From Sulfurimonas sp. (GTDB lineage Bacteria; Campylobacterota; Campylobacteria; Campylobacterales; Sulfurimonadaceae): DNA of 51,351 bases. Below, in pieces: positions 15,031-23,364 of this stretch. The notes beneath the pieces were generated by a model that saw only the letters and a program-made list of their open reading frames with translations, was not told the origin of the DNA and made no database searches. The DNA lies in assembly GCF_023229025.1 (NCBI RefSeq), contig NZ_JALOAA010000015.1:1-51351 (forward strand), written 5' to 3'. The position numbers and the translations under genes were made by a program. Each line of letters opens with the position of its first letter. The first letter of the stretch is position 1.

Positions 15031-16070
15031 AACCGCAATATTTTGTAGCTATACTTTTTGCAACATCTCTTTACTGGATGTATCTTCTGTATGCTCCGTT
15101 TTTATTAGGCATGATTATTGCAGCTCTGCTGGCAATCTCAACATCAAATATTCAGAATTTTTTTGAAAAACTACTAAAATCAAAGTTTTTTGCGGCATTA
15201 ATCTCAAGTTTTTTATTGGCAGTTCTATTCTTTGTACCGCTTGGGTACTTCTTGGCAACATTGACTATAAAGTTAAATAGTATGGACCCGATTGTTTTTA
15301 GAAATATAGAGATTTTTATTAAAGAGTTTTTGCAAAATCCTCCAGAATATTTATCATTTTTAAAGCCATATACCGATGATTTGATGAAGGATATAAGCGT
15401 AAACTCTATGGCTACTTACGCGCTCTCATTTACAGGAAACATAGGCTCTTTAAGTGCAGGGTACCTTAAAAATTCACTTTTAGTGATAGTATTTTACTTT
15501 TTTGCTCAGTATAACGGCGGTTTTGTTGTTGATTTTTTAAAAAGAGTTGTACAGATGTCGGTTGAGGAGACAACGCTCCTTGCAAGAGAGCTCTCATCAG
15601 TCATGAGCGTTGTGTTTTACTCAATAATTGTCAACGCAATGTTTCAGGGGATACTCTTTGGGGTTGCTATATCTTTTATGGGATACAATGGACTTCTCTT
15701 TGGAATAATGTATGGATTTGCTTCACTCGTTCCCGTTGTCGGGGGAGCTCTTATGTGGCTTCCGTTTATGCTTTATGAATTTTCTGCAGGAAATAGTTCT
15801 AGTGCCATATTTATTGCACTTTATTCTGTAATAGTAATATCTGTAATTGCAGATACTTTTATAAAACCTTTAATCATTAAAGAGATAAACCTTAGGCTTT
15901 TAGATGAGGATGATGCCAAGATGAATGAGCTTATAATCTTCTTTGCTATTATTGCAGGACTTACGACTTTTGGATTTTGGGGAATGATTCTAGGACCTGC
16001 GATTACAGCATTTTTTCTTACAATATTGAAGCTCTTTGAGGCAAGAACAAAAGAGTGTGGATCTACTTAA
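15027..16070 (+). CDS. AI-2E family (PerM-like) membrane transporter
   Basis: A 347-residue polytopic protein of the AI-2E/PerM/TqsA superfamily. Pairs of hydrophobic segments lie near the N-terminus (about 4-40 and 55-78). A soluble domain follows (about 85-150, VFRNIEIFIKEFLQNPPEY), then the C-terminal membrane core with GILFGVAISFMGYNGLLFGIMYGFASLVPVVGGALMWLP-like sequence and FWGMILGPAITAFFLTI. Members transport varied substrates including autoinducer-2 and possibly sodium/proton exchange ions, so I do not name the substrate. The start is TTG at 15027, with AAGGGAG 6 nt upstream and a 4-nt overlap with ruvB. Confidence 0.85.
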   Translation: MKPQYFVAILFATSLYWMYLLYAPFLLGMIIAALLAISTSNIQNFFEKLLKSKFFAALISSFLLAVLFFVPLGYFLATLTIKLNSMDPIVFRNIEIFIKEFLQNPPEYLSFLKPYTDDLMKDISVNSMATYALSFTGNIGSLSAGYLKNSLLVIVFYFFAQYNGGFVVDFLKRVVQMSVEETTLLARELSSVMSVVFYSIIVNAMFQGILFGVAISFMGYNGLLFGIMYGFASLVPVVGGALMWLPFMLYEFSAGNSSSAIFIALYSVIVISVIADTFIKPLIIKEINLRLLDEDDAKMNELIIFFAIIAGLTTFGFWGMILGPAITAFFLTILKLFEARTKECGST

Positions 16071-16073
16071 AAT

Positions 16074-16958
16074 CTATTTTTTATATATTTGGGGATAATT
16101 GCTCTTAAATCTTCTATGTATCCAAAACCAGTATTTTGGTTCATCTGTTATTATCTTGGTGAGCCAGTCAGCTTGAAGTTGCGTTGCTTTTAAAATATCT
16201 GCCTTCTCATCTTGCGTGTTCTCTACCTTTATCTCATCGAAAAACTCTAGAGTGTAACTCTCCTCATCATCGGTTTTTATACTAACAGGAATAATCGCGG
16301 CGCCGTACTTTCTTGCCAAGTATGCAGGAGTAGCTGTCTGGTGAACTTTTTTATCAAAAAATGTAACCTCAAGACCTTCTCTTTTATTTATCGCAGTATC
16401 TATTAAAATTCCGCTAGCTTCCTTGTTTTTTGTCACTCTTATAAGTGATTTTATAACATTTGACTTCTCTAAAGATTTATTGTTGAATTTGCCACGAGAC
16501 TCTAAAACCCAAGCTTGATAATCTAGATTTTTCATCTTTTTAAAAACTGCATAAACAGGTTCAATAAAATTTCCAATCGCTGCAGCTCCCAACTCCCAAG
16601 CACAATAATGGGATGTTACATATATAATGGCACGTCCTTGTTTGTGAGCTTTTTCTACAGCTTGAATATTTTTGATAGTTACTTTATCCTCAAGCTCTGT
16701 TTTGCTCATATATCTAATTTCCATTAAATGTAAAAAGTTAAGTAGAAGATTTCTAAAGCTATATTTAACAATCTTTTTTTTCTCTTTATGCGTAAGTTTA
16801 TCACCAAAGATAAAATCTAAATTTGTAAAACCGATATTTCTGTATCTTGATGAGAGGTAGTATGCGATATTTGCCAAGAAAACAAAAAAACTTTTTCTTA
16901 TTCTCTTTGGAAGCAGCATCAAAAATTTTTCAAATAGTAAAAAAACCTTAAAACCCAT
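16074..16958 (-). CDS. Lipid A biosynthesis lauroyl/myristoyl-type acyltransferase (LpxL/HtrB family)
   Basis: A 294-residue membrane-anchored acyltransferase that adds a secondary acyl chain to Kdo-lipid A at the inner face of the inner membrane. An N-terminal hydrophobic segment (about 22-37) is followed by RNIGFTNLDFIFGDKL and the catalytic HX4E motif in TSHYCAWELGA (H117, E122). The GILIDTAINKREGLEVTFF region resembles the family's DQ..... motif, although the usual Asp-Gln is replaced by Asp-Thr. WIHRRFKSNY closes the domain. Acyl specificity cannot be read from sequence. It converges with the AI-2E gene, 3 nt apart, and diverges from the gene at 17058. Confidence 0.85.
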   Translation of the reverse strand: MGFKVFLLFEKFLMLLPKRIRKSFFVFLANIAYYLSSRYRNIGFTNLDFIFGDKLTHKEKKKIVKYSFRNLLLNFLHLMEIRYMSKTELEDKVTIKNIQAVEKAHKQGRAIIYVTSHYCAWELGAAAIGNFIEPVYAVFKKMKNLDYQAWVLESRGKFNNKSLEKSNVIKSLIRVTKNKEASGILIDTAINKREGLEVTFFDKKVHQTATPAYLARKYGAAIIPVSIKTDDEESYTLEFFDEIKVENTQDEKADILKATQLQADWLTKIITDEPKYWFWIHRRFKSNYPQIYKK

Positions 16959-17018
16959 TATAAAAAAACTCCAACTTTATTTAAGGCGGATTATATCAAA
17001 ATGTAACAATGCCTTTGG

Positions 17019-17024
17019 TATAAT
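17019..17024 (+). promoter_or_regulatory. Extended -10 element (TTTGGTATAAT)
   Basis: TTTGGTATAAT lies 34 nt before the ATG at 17058, in the same sequence context as the elements at 4398 and 30118. Confidence 0.5.
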
Positions 17025-17057
17025 TGCGTCCATTATCTAAATAAGGCAAGAAAATAA

Positions 17058-17963
17058 ATGGTTATATCTGATATACAAAATTTTTCTCAAGGTCGTACTA
17101 AAGCAAGAGCCTACTTCTGTTATCTCTTTTCAAAAAATATTCAAAATAGACTCCCTTCACCCTCAGTAGAGTCCATAATGCCTAGACTCTTAAAGATAAA
17201 GGCAGATTTGGAGAATTGTGACGGAGTTTATCTTCTTGATCATCGAGGAGTTCAAGTCTCCCCTACATTTATATCCGGAGGTCAGATTGATAAGGATGTA
17301 GGGAGAATTAGATCTGACCGTGCCTACTACTACCGAGCGGTAAAAGAGTCCAGATGTACCATAACAGACCCATATCCCTCGCTTATCACCGGTGATTTGT
17401 GTGTAACTGCGTCACAACCCGTGTACGATAGTCAAGGGGAGTTAAAATATGTTGCATGTCTGGATATGCCACTTGATGAAGTTATAAAAATATCTAGATC
17501 GAGCAAATATGATAAATTTTTCATGTCTCTTTTTAGATACTCTTATGCGGTGTTCTCATTTGCACTTATAGCAGTTGCTTTGCTTCTTTTTCTAAAAGGA
17601 GTGCAGAGTTTCTTTGTATATGAGATATCGCCTGAGCATTTTAAGATAAAAGATGTATTTGAAGCAACAATTTTAATTACACTCGCGCTAGCAATATTTG
17701 ATTTGGCAAAAACTCTTATAGAGGAAGAGATATTGGGTAGAAGCAAGCAAAGTAGTATATCCGGTCCGCATAAAACTATGGTTAGGTTTTTAGGCTCAAT
17801 TATAATAGCCCTTTCGATAGAAGCGCTTATGCTGGTATTTAAGTTTGCGATTACAGACCCGGAAAAGATACTATATGCCATGTATATAGTTGGAGGGGTT
17901 TCGATGCTCTTGGTAACATTGGCGATATATATAAAATTTACAAAATTAAAGATTGATGAATGA
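17058..17963 (+). CDS. PDC/Cache-type sensor protein with four C-terminal membrane segments, no output domain
   Basis: A 301-residue protein. Residues about 20-150 resemble a PDC (Cache) ligand-binding domain: GVYLLDHRGVQVSP, the RSDRAYYYRAVKE motif, TDPYPSLITGDLCVTASQPV and a terminal strand KYVACLDMPL. Four hydrophobic segments follow (about 168-190, 202-222, 243-264 and 271-292). No kinase, GGDEF or methyl-accepting module is present. There is no N-terminal signal or membrane segment before the sensor, which normally flanks periplasmic Cache domains. The gene overlaps hisH by 4 nt, so it is co-expressed with histidine genes. The role is unknown; it could sense a small carboxylate or amino acid. 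Confidence 0.7.
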   Translation: MVISDIQNFSQGRTKARAYFCYLFSKNIQNRLPSPSVESIMPRLLKIKADLENCDGVYLLDHRGVQVSPTFISGGQIDKDVGRIRSDRAYYYRAVKESRCTITDPYPSLITGDLCVTASQPVYDSQGELKYVACLDMPLDEVIKISRSSKYDKFFMSLFRYSYAVFSFALIAVALLLFLKGVQSFFVYEISPEHFKIKDVFEATILITLALAIFDLAKTLIEEEILGRSKQSSISGPHKTMVRFLGSIIIALSIEALMLVFKFAITDPEKILYAMYIVGGVSMLLVTLAIYIKFTKLKIDE

Positions 17964-18571
17964 TAGGAATTGTTGACTATAACATGGGAAACCTTGCAAG
18001 TGTTCAAAATGCTTGTGCAAAAGTTGGAGCTAAGAGTGTTGTTGAGAGCAATCCTCTAAAGTTCAAAGAGTATGATAAGTTAATTCTACCTGGGGTGGGA
18101 GCTTTTGGTGATGCTATGGAGCACTTACGTAGCCGAGATATGATTGATGCTATTAAAGAGTTTGCAGCCTCTTCAAAGCCGATACTTGGAGTATGTCTAG
18201 GTATGCAGCTTCTGTTTGAGAGTAGCGAAGAGTTTGGAGACAATGAAGGATTGGGGCTTATTAAAGGAAGAGTTGTTGCATTTGATAAGTCTAAATTCAA
18301 AGAGCCGTTAAAAGTTCCACACATGGGCTGGAACAGGATGTTTACAAAAGAACATCCACTCTTTATAGGCTTAGACAAGGAGCATTATCTCTATTTTGTC
18401 CACTCTTATCATGTGGTGTGTCAAAATGAGGAGGATGTTATAGGCAAGACAATATATGGATATGAGTTTGCATCTGCTGTTGCTCATAAAAATATTATGG
18501 GAATTCAGCCACACCCTGAAAAAAGCCACAGAAACGGGCTTAAAATATTAGAAAACTTTACAAGGCTATAA
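17960..18571 (+). CDS. hisH: Imidazole glycerol phosphate synthase glutaminase subunit HisH
   Basis: HisH supplies ammonia from glutamine to HisF in histidine and AICAR synthesis. The 203-residue class-I amidotransferase shows VDYNMGNLASVQNA at the start, the oxyanion loop LPGVGAFGDAM, the nucleophile elbow GVCLGMQLLF with Cys79, HMGWN, YFVHSYHV, and the His/Glu pair in GIQPHPEKS near the C-terminus. Length is normal. ATG 17960 overlaps the upstream sensor gene (ATGA). hisA follows after a structured 103-nt gap. The AICAR by-product feeds PurH, whose end opens the window. Confidence 0.96.
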   Translation: MIGIVDYNMGNLASVQNACAKVGAKSVVESNPLKFKEYDKLILPGVGAFGDAMEHLRSRDMIDAIKEFAASSKPILGVCLGMQLLFESSEEFGDNEGLGLIKGRVVAFDKSKFKEPLKVPHMGWNRMFTKEHPLFIGLDKEHYLYFVHSYHVVCQNEEDVIGKTIYGYEFASAVAHKNIMGIQPHPEKSHRNGLKILENFTRL

Positions 18572-18578
18572 TAGATAC

Positions 18579-18654
18579 GCTATCGGAAGTAATTCCGCTA
18601 GCTACGTTAACACTAAGTTCTCTTCAGCAGAGGGCTCACGCCACTTGTGGCTTA
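18579..18654 (+). other. Structured hisH-hisA intergenic region with inverted repeats
   Basis: The gap holds GCTA-t-CGGAA-gtaa-TTCCG-c-TAGC (18579-18602) and GCCAC-tt-GTGGC (18640-18651), and looks richer in G+C than neighbouring gaps. It may be a small dispersed repeat element or an RNA-processing or attenuation structure between the two histidine genes. I cannot decide which. Confidence 0.45.
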
Positions 18655-18674
18655 TAATTAAAGGATTTATTTAC

Positions 18675-19385
18675 ATGACTTTATACCCAGCGATTGATTT
18701 AAAAGACGGAAAGGCGGTAAGACTAACAAAGGGTCTTATGGATAGTGCAAAGATATACTCCGATGAGCCTTGGATGCTTGTTAAAAAGTTTGAAGAGATG
18801 GGTGCTGAGTGGGTACACTTAGTCGATTTAAACGGTGCATTTGCCGGTGAGCCCAAAAACTTGGATCAGATTATAAAAATAAGAGAAAACTGCAGTGTAA
18901 AGCTTGAACTAGGTGGCGGGATTCGTGATGAAGAAACAATTAAGAAGATGCTTGATATTGGGATAGATAGAGTTATTTTAGGCTCAATCGCAGTAAAGAA
19001 TCCACAGTTTGTAAAAGATATGGCGGCTAAATATCCTGTTGCTGTCGGAATTGATGCTATTGACGGTTTTGTAGCAGTTGAGGGATGGGGTGAAGTCAGC
19101 TCGATGCTCGCGACTGATTTGGCGCGTGAATTTGCAAATGCCGGAGTTGAAGCAATTATATGCACGGATGTAAGTAAAGATGGCACACTTAGCGGTGTGA
19201 ATGTAGAGTTTACGGTAGAGATTGCAAAAGCAAGCGGAATTAGTACAATTGCAAGTGGCGGTGTTAAAGATGAGAGTGATATCCAAGCTCTTATAGCAAC
19301 AAATATAGTAGATGGAGTAATAATAGGAAAGGCCTATTATGAAGGAACGCTCGATTTAGAAAAAATGTTTAAACTCCTTAGCTAA
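18675..19385 (+). CDS. hisA: Phosphoribosylformimino-5-aminoimidazole carboxamide ribotide isomerase HisA
   Basis: HisA isomerises ProFAR to PRFAR, the substrate of HisH-HisF. The 236-residue TIM barrel begins MTLYPAIDLKDGKAVRLTKG with catalytic Asp8. It continues with VHLVDLNGAFAG, LELGGGIRDEETI, RVILGSIAVKNP, the second catalytic Asp in VGIDAIDG, and the phosphate sites TIASGGVKDESD and IIGKAYYEG. ATG 18675 is preceded by AAAGGA. A longer reading from 18645 would run back into the structured gap and lacks a Shine-Dalgarno sequence, so it is not used. Confidence 0.96.
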   Translation: MTLYPAIDLKDGKAVRLTKGLMDSAKIYSDEPWMLVKKFEEMGAEWVHLVDLNGAFAGEPKNLDQIIKIRENCSVKLELGGGIRDEETIKKMLDIGIDRVILGSIAVKNPQFVKDMAAKYPVAVGIDAIDGFVAVEGWGEVSSMLATDLAREFANAGVEAIICTDVSKDGTLSGVNVEFTVEIAKASGISTIASGGVKDESDIQALIATNIVDGVIIGKAYYEGTLDLEKMFKLLS

Positions 19386-19464
19386 AGTACTTCTTAATCA
19401 TAAAATTAATAAAATTTAGGTATTATTACTAATTAATTTGCAAATTTTATAAAAAGGATTCTCC

Positions 19465-19839
19465 TTGAAACTACTTGTTGTCGACGATAGTTCCACAATG
19501 CGTCGTATTATTAAAAATACGCTAGCAAGACTTGGTCATAAAGATGTTCTAGAGGGGGCTGACGGTGCTGAAGGATGGAGTGTTTTAAATGCAAATCCTG
19601 ATGTAGATATGCTTATAACTGATTGGAATATGCCTGAGATGAATGGTCTTGAGCTTGTCAAGAAAGTACGTGCCGATGAGAGATTTGTAGACTTACCTAT
19701 AATTATGGTAACAACAGAGGGTGGTAAAACAGAGGTTATAACTGCACTCAAAGCCGGTGTTAACAACTATATTGTAAAACCGTTTACGCCACAGGTTTTA
19801 AAAGAGAAACTTGGCGCCGTTATGGGTATAGAGGTGTAA
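19465..19839 (+). CDS. cheY: Chemotaxis response regulator CheY
   Basis: A single-domain receiver of 124 residues. The acidic pair is Asp7-Asp8 in VVDDSSTMRRI, the phosphorylation site is Asp53 in LITDWNMPEMNGLELV, the signalling Thr is in MVTTEGGK (83-84), and Lys105 is in YIVKPFTP. The DWNMPEMNGLEL and VTTEGG sequences are those of true CheY, which binds the flagellar switch to change rotation, rather than of generic receivers. It starts with TTG at 19465, with AAGGA about 6 nt upstream. It leads the cheY-prmA-ftsH-Psd-like run, an order also known in Campylobacter jejuni. Confidence 0.93.
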   Translation: MKLLVVDDSSTMRRIIKNTLARLGHKDVLEGADGAEGWSVLNANPDVDMLITDWNMPEMNGLELVKKVRADERFVDLPIIMVTTEGGKTEVITALKAGVNNYIVKPFTPQVLKEKLGAVMGIEV

Positions 19840-20672
19840 TGCAAGAGCATTACTTTGAGTTAAAAGTCACTGTATCTTCTCATCACTCCCTCTTCTTAGA
19901 TTTTTTAACAGATACTTTACCTATAGGTTTTGAAGAGACTGATAATGGCTTTATTATAAGAAGTGAAGATAACCTTGAGACTATTATATGGGGTTTAGAG
20001 CAGTTTGGTGAAGCTCTTTCAAAAGCGCTTGGCGAAAATATAGACGTTGAGTGTACGCAAACAAAGCTCAAGAACAGTGACTGGGTAGAGATTTATCAAA
20101 AGAGCATAGAGCCGCTTGTTATTGATAAGTTTTATATTCATCCCACATGGAATGCACCACATGATGAATTAATCAATATAGAAATAGATCCCGCTTTAGC
20201 TTTTGGCACAGGTCATCATCCAACAACGGCAACCTCACTAAGAGCAGTAGCAAAATATGTAAAAAAAGGTGATTTGGTTCTAGATGTAGGGTGTGGAAGC
20301 GGTATTTTAGGCATAGGAGCTATAAAACTCGGTGCAGTTGTCGATGCTTGCGATACCGACATAGTATGCGTAGAAAACAGCGAGCTAAATGCCAAATTAA
20401 ACTCTGTAAAGTTTGAAAATTTATGGGAAGGCTCATGTAGCCAGACAAAAAAAAGTTACGATGTCGTTGTAGCAAATATAGTCGCAGATGTACTCACTTT
20501 TATAGCAAATGATTTAAAAAGTGTTTTAAAAGAGGGTGGAGTTCTTATACTCTCGGGAATATTAGATAAATATGAGTCAAAAGTTTTAAAATTTTACCAA
20601 GATTTTGAAATCTTAGAAAAAATAACCCAAGATGAGTGGGTTACATTAATACTAAAACAAGGTAGAAAATAG
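19839..20672 (+). CDS. prmA: Ribosomal protein L11 methyltransferase PrmA
   Basis: PrmA trimethylates residues of ribosomal protein L11 with S-adenosylmethionine. The 277 residues comprise an N-terminal L11-recognition domain (about 1-60) and a Rossmann methyltransferase domain. The latter contains DPALAFGTGHHPTT, the SAM motif LDVGCGSGILGIGAIKLGA, the acidic end DACDTD, and the NIVADVL motif (normally NILA). The ATG shares its first base with the cheY stop codon, so translation is coupled. ftsH follows after 2 nt. Confidence 0.93.
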   Translation: MQEHYFELKVTVSSHHSLFLDFLTDTLPIGFEETDNGFIIRSEDNLETIIWGLEQFGEALSKALGENIDVECTQTKLKNSDWVEIYQKSIEPLVIDKFYIHPTWNAPHDELINIEIDPALAFGTGHHPTTATSLRAVAKYVKKGDLVLDVGCGSGILGIGAIKLGAVVDACDTDIVCVENSELNAKLNSVKFENLWEGSCSQTKKSYDVVVANIVADVLTFIANDLKSVLKEGGVLILSGILDKYESKVLKFYQDFEILEKITQDEWVTLILKQGRK

Positions 20673-20674
20673 AA

Positions 20675-22681
20675 ATGCAGAACAAAAATAATAAAAACGA
20701 TGATAATAATTTTTTCAATAAAAATCCACTTGTAACATTTGCAGTTTTCTCAGTAGTAATTATTTTGCTTTTCAAAGCACTTATTGGAGAAAATAGCGGT
20801 ACAGACGGAATTGCTGCCGGCAATAAAAAAGTACAGCAGATTAGTTATTCGGAGCTTAAATCATTAATAGAGTCAAAAGGCGTAAAAAAGGTCGAGATAG
20901 GTCAGAGCTATATAAAAGCATTCGGGAGCGATAATTCAACACTCTATACTACAAGAATAGTCCCTAGTGATACAAGGCTAACAGAAGAGCTAGATAAACA
21001 AAACATTGAATATACGGGCTTTAGTGAAACAAACTGGTTTACTGAGATGTTTGGCTGGCTCTTTCCGTTTCTGATTATTATAGCAATATGGATGTTTTTT
21101 GCAGGACGAATGCAAAAGAGCATGGGCAGTGGAATTTTGGGAATGGGCGGCTCTAAGAAGATGATTAATTCAGAGAAGCCAAAAACAAAATTTGATGACG
21201 TTGCAGGTGTAGAAGAGGCAAAAGAGGAAGTTCAAGAGATTGTAGACTTCTTAAAGTACCCCGGTCGTTATGTAGAAATCGGTGCAAAAATTCCAAAAGG
21301 TGTTTTGTTAGTCGGTAGCCCCGGTACCGGAAAAACTCTTTTGGCAAAAGCTGTTGCAGGTGAAGCGGATGTACCGTTTTTCTCAGTAACGGGATCTAGT
21401 TTTATAGAGATGTTTGTCGGTGTGGGAGCAGCCCGTGTTAGAGATCTGTTTGAACAGGCAAAAAAAGATGCACCGAGTATAATATTTATAGATGAGATAG
21501 ACGCTATTGGTAAAAGTCGTGCAGCAGGTGCTCAAATGGGCGGCAATGATGAGAGAGAGCAAACTTTAAATCAGCTACTTGCAGAGATGGATGGTTTTGG
21601 AACAGACACCCCTGTTATTATCCTAGCTGCTACAAACAGACCTGAAATACTTGATCAAGCGCTTTTGAGACCGGGACGTTTTGACAGACAGGTACTTGTG
21701 GATAAACCTGACTTTGAAGGTCGTGTTAAAATTCTCAATGTTCATGTCAGAGGCGTTAAGATGGATAAGGATGTAGATCTTGAAGAGATAGCTCGCCTTA
21801 CTGCAGGCTTGGCGGGAGCTGATTTAGCAAATATTGTTAATGAAGGAGCTCTTTTAGCAGGTAGAAAAAGTCAAAAAACAGTTACGCAAAAAGATCTTTA
21901 TGAGTCAGTTGAGCGTGCTTTAGCAGGTCTTGCTAAAAAATCTCGAAGAATTAACCCTAAAGAGAAGAAGATTGTCGCTTATCATGAAAGTGGACACGCT
22001 CTGATAGCTGAGACAACTATAGGAGCTAAGAAGGTATCAAAAGTATCTATTGTTCCTCGTGGATTAGCAGCACTCGGTTACACTCTAAATACACCAGAAG
22101 AGAACAAATTTATGATGCAACGTCATGAGCTTTGGGCAGAAGTAGATGTTCTTCTTGGCGGTCGTGCAGCAGAAGAGGTTTTTATAGGTGAAATCTCAAC
22201 AGGGGCAGGTAACGACTTAGAAAGAGCAACAGATATCGTCAAATCTATGGTTCAAACTTACGGGATGAGTGATGTTGCAGGTTTAATGGTTCTAGAAAAA
22301 ACTAGACACTCATTCTTAGGTGGCGGAGCTCAGGCTGCAAAAGATTATAGCGATAAAACAGCTGAAGGAATGGATGAGTTTATCAGGTCATCACTCCAAG
22401 AGAGATATGAATTTGTCGTGGGTAGATTAGAAGAGTATAGAGGTGCTATTGAAGAGATGGTCAAGCTTCTTTATAAAAAAGAGAACATAACCGGAGAAGA
22501 GGTTAGGGATATAATCATAAATTTTGAAGAAAAAAACGGCATGGAGTCTAAAGTAAATCTTGTTGTCGATGAGATAGAAGAAGAGCTTAAAGCTGATGCA
22601 AAAATGGCTAAAGAAGAGAAAGAGGAAAAGCAAAAAGAAGATAAGCAAAAAGAGGAAAAAGGGGATCTAGATGAAGAGTAA
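20675..22681 (+). CDS. ftsH: ATP-dependent membrane zinc metalloprotease FtsH
   Basis: FtsH is a membrane-anchored AAA+ hexameric protease that degrades damaged membrane proteins and short-lived regulators. Two membrane segments (about 18-36 and 125-143) flank a small periplasmic domain. The AAA module has Walker A GSPGTGKT (214-221), Walker B IIFIDEID, the pore motif FVGVGA, and the second-region RPGRFDRQ arginines. The protease domain has HESGH (437-441) and the third zinc ligand region in STGAGNDLERATD. The 668-residue length is normal. The C-terminal 40 residues are an unusually Lys/Glu-rich low-complexity tail. It overlaps the downstream gene by 11 nt. Confidence 0.97.
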   Translation: MQNKNNKNDDNNFFNKNPLVTFAVFSVVIILLFKALIGENSGTDGIAAGNKKVQQISYSELKSLIESKGVKKVEIGQSYIKAFGSDNSTLYTTRIVPSDTRLTEELDKQNIEYTGFSETNWFTEMFGWLFPFLIIIAIWMFFAGRMQKSMGSGILGMGGSKKMINSEKPKTKFDDVAGVEEAKEEVQEIVDFLKYPGRYVEIGAKIPKGVLLVGSPGTGKTLLAKAVAGEADVPFFSVTGSSFIEMFVGVGAARVRDLFEQAKKDAPSIIFIDEIDAIGKSRAAGAQMGGNDEREQTLNQLLAEMDGFGTDTPVIILAATNRPEILDQALLRPGRFDRQVLVDKPDFEGRVKILNVHVRGVKMDKDVDLEEIARLTAGLAGADLANIVNEGALLAGRKSQKTVTQKDLYESVERALAGLAKKSRRINPKEKKIVAYHESGHALIAETTIGAKKVSKVSIVPRGLAALGYTLNTPEENKFMMQRHELWAEVDVLLGGRAAEEVFIGEISTGAGNDLERATDIVKSMVQTYGMSDVAGLMVLEKTRHSFLGGGAQAAKDYSDKTAEGMDEFIRSSLQERYEFVVGRLEEYRGAIEEMVKLLYKKENITGEEVRDIIINFEEKNGMESKVNLVVDEIEEELKADAKMAKEEKEEKQKEDKQKEEKGDLDEE

Positions 22682-23342
22682 TCTTTTACCAATAGCCAAA
22701 GAGGGGTGGAGTTATCTAGCAGCTTCACTCTTTTTTTTAGTAGTTTTTACGATATTTGATTTTAGTTTTTTACAATTTTTAGCTTTTTTGGTTACGCTGT
22801 TTTTTATTTTTATTTTTAGAAATCCTGAAAGAGAGAGCATGCTTTATCAAGAAAATAGCGTGGTAAGCCCAGTTGATGGTGTAGTAAGATCAATTGAAGA
22901 GCTTGAAGATGAGAATAGCTATGCATATAAAGTGGAGGTAGAGGGCAGTTACTTAAATGTGGCTCTGCTTAGAGCTCCTTTTACTTCATCTCTAAAGCAA
23001 AAAGAGTTACGAAGAGGTGCTAGAATATCTCCTCTTGCTGCTCTCTCAAAAGATATTAATGAAAATGTTAAATTAGTTTTTATGGATACAAAGTCATCAA
23101 ATAAGATAAAAGTTGTTCATAGATTAAAACAGAGTATAAAAGGCATCGATGTAGATATAATTGAGGGTCAAAACTTAATGCAAGGTTCAAGATATGGGGT
23201 TGTGGTAAACGGAATCACAGAGTTGTATCTGCCACATAATTTTAGATTAAATATCGGTATAGGCAATGAGCTTAGGGCATCAGAGTCTCTTGTGGGCTAT
23301 TTTACAAATGATACTAAAAAGAGTTCACCGACTAAGAAGTAA
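22671..23342 (+). CDS. Phosphatidylserine decarboxylase-like membrane protein lacking catalytic residues
   Basis: A 223-residue protein of the short phosphatidylserine decarboxylase-related family. Two adjacent hydrophobic segments (about 15-31 and 33-50) precede FRNPERE, SPVDGVV (66-72, keeping the catalytic-type Asp69), NVALLRAPFTSS and GSRYGVVVNGITELYLP. In active enzymes the third segment reads DVHxNRxP and the fourth ends in a self-cleaving Gly-Ser that forms the pyruvoyl cofactor. Here His is Ala98 and Ser is Ile182 (after Gly181). It therefore should not self-process or decarboxylate. It overlaps ftsH by 11 nt. C. jejuni has a similar gene after ftsH, followed there by pssA, which is absent here. 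Confidence 0.82.
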   Translation: MKSNLLPIAKEGWSYLAASLFFLVVFTIFDFSFLQFLAFLVTLFFIFIFRNPERESMLYQENSVVSPVDGVVRSIEELEDENSYAYKVEVEGSYLNVALLRAPFTSSLKQKELRRGARISPLAALSKDINENVKLVFMDTKSSNKIKVVHRLKQSIKGIDVDIIEGQNLMQGSRYGVVVNGITELYLPHNFRLNIGIGNELRASESLVGYFTNDTKKSSPTKK

Positions 23343-23364
23343 AATCTCTACTTCTGAGTTTTTT
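23335..23364 (+). terminator. Terminator of the cheY-prmA-ftsH-Psd-like run
   Basis: AGAAGTA-N7-TACTTCT is followed by GAGTTTTTTC on the forward strand, a good intrinsic terminator. It overlaps the stop codons of both convergent genes. Confidence 0.7.

Noticed and set aside
18645..18674. Longer HisA start
   Set aside because: HisA begins at the MTLYPAIDLKDG strand; the extension falls in the structured gap without a ribosome-binding site.
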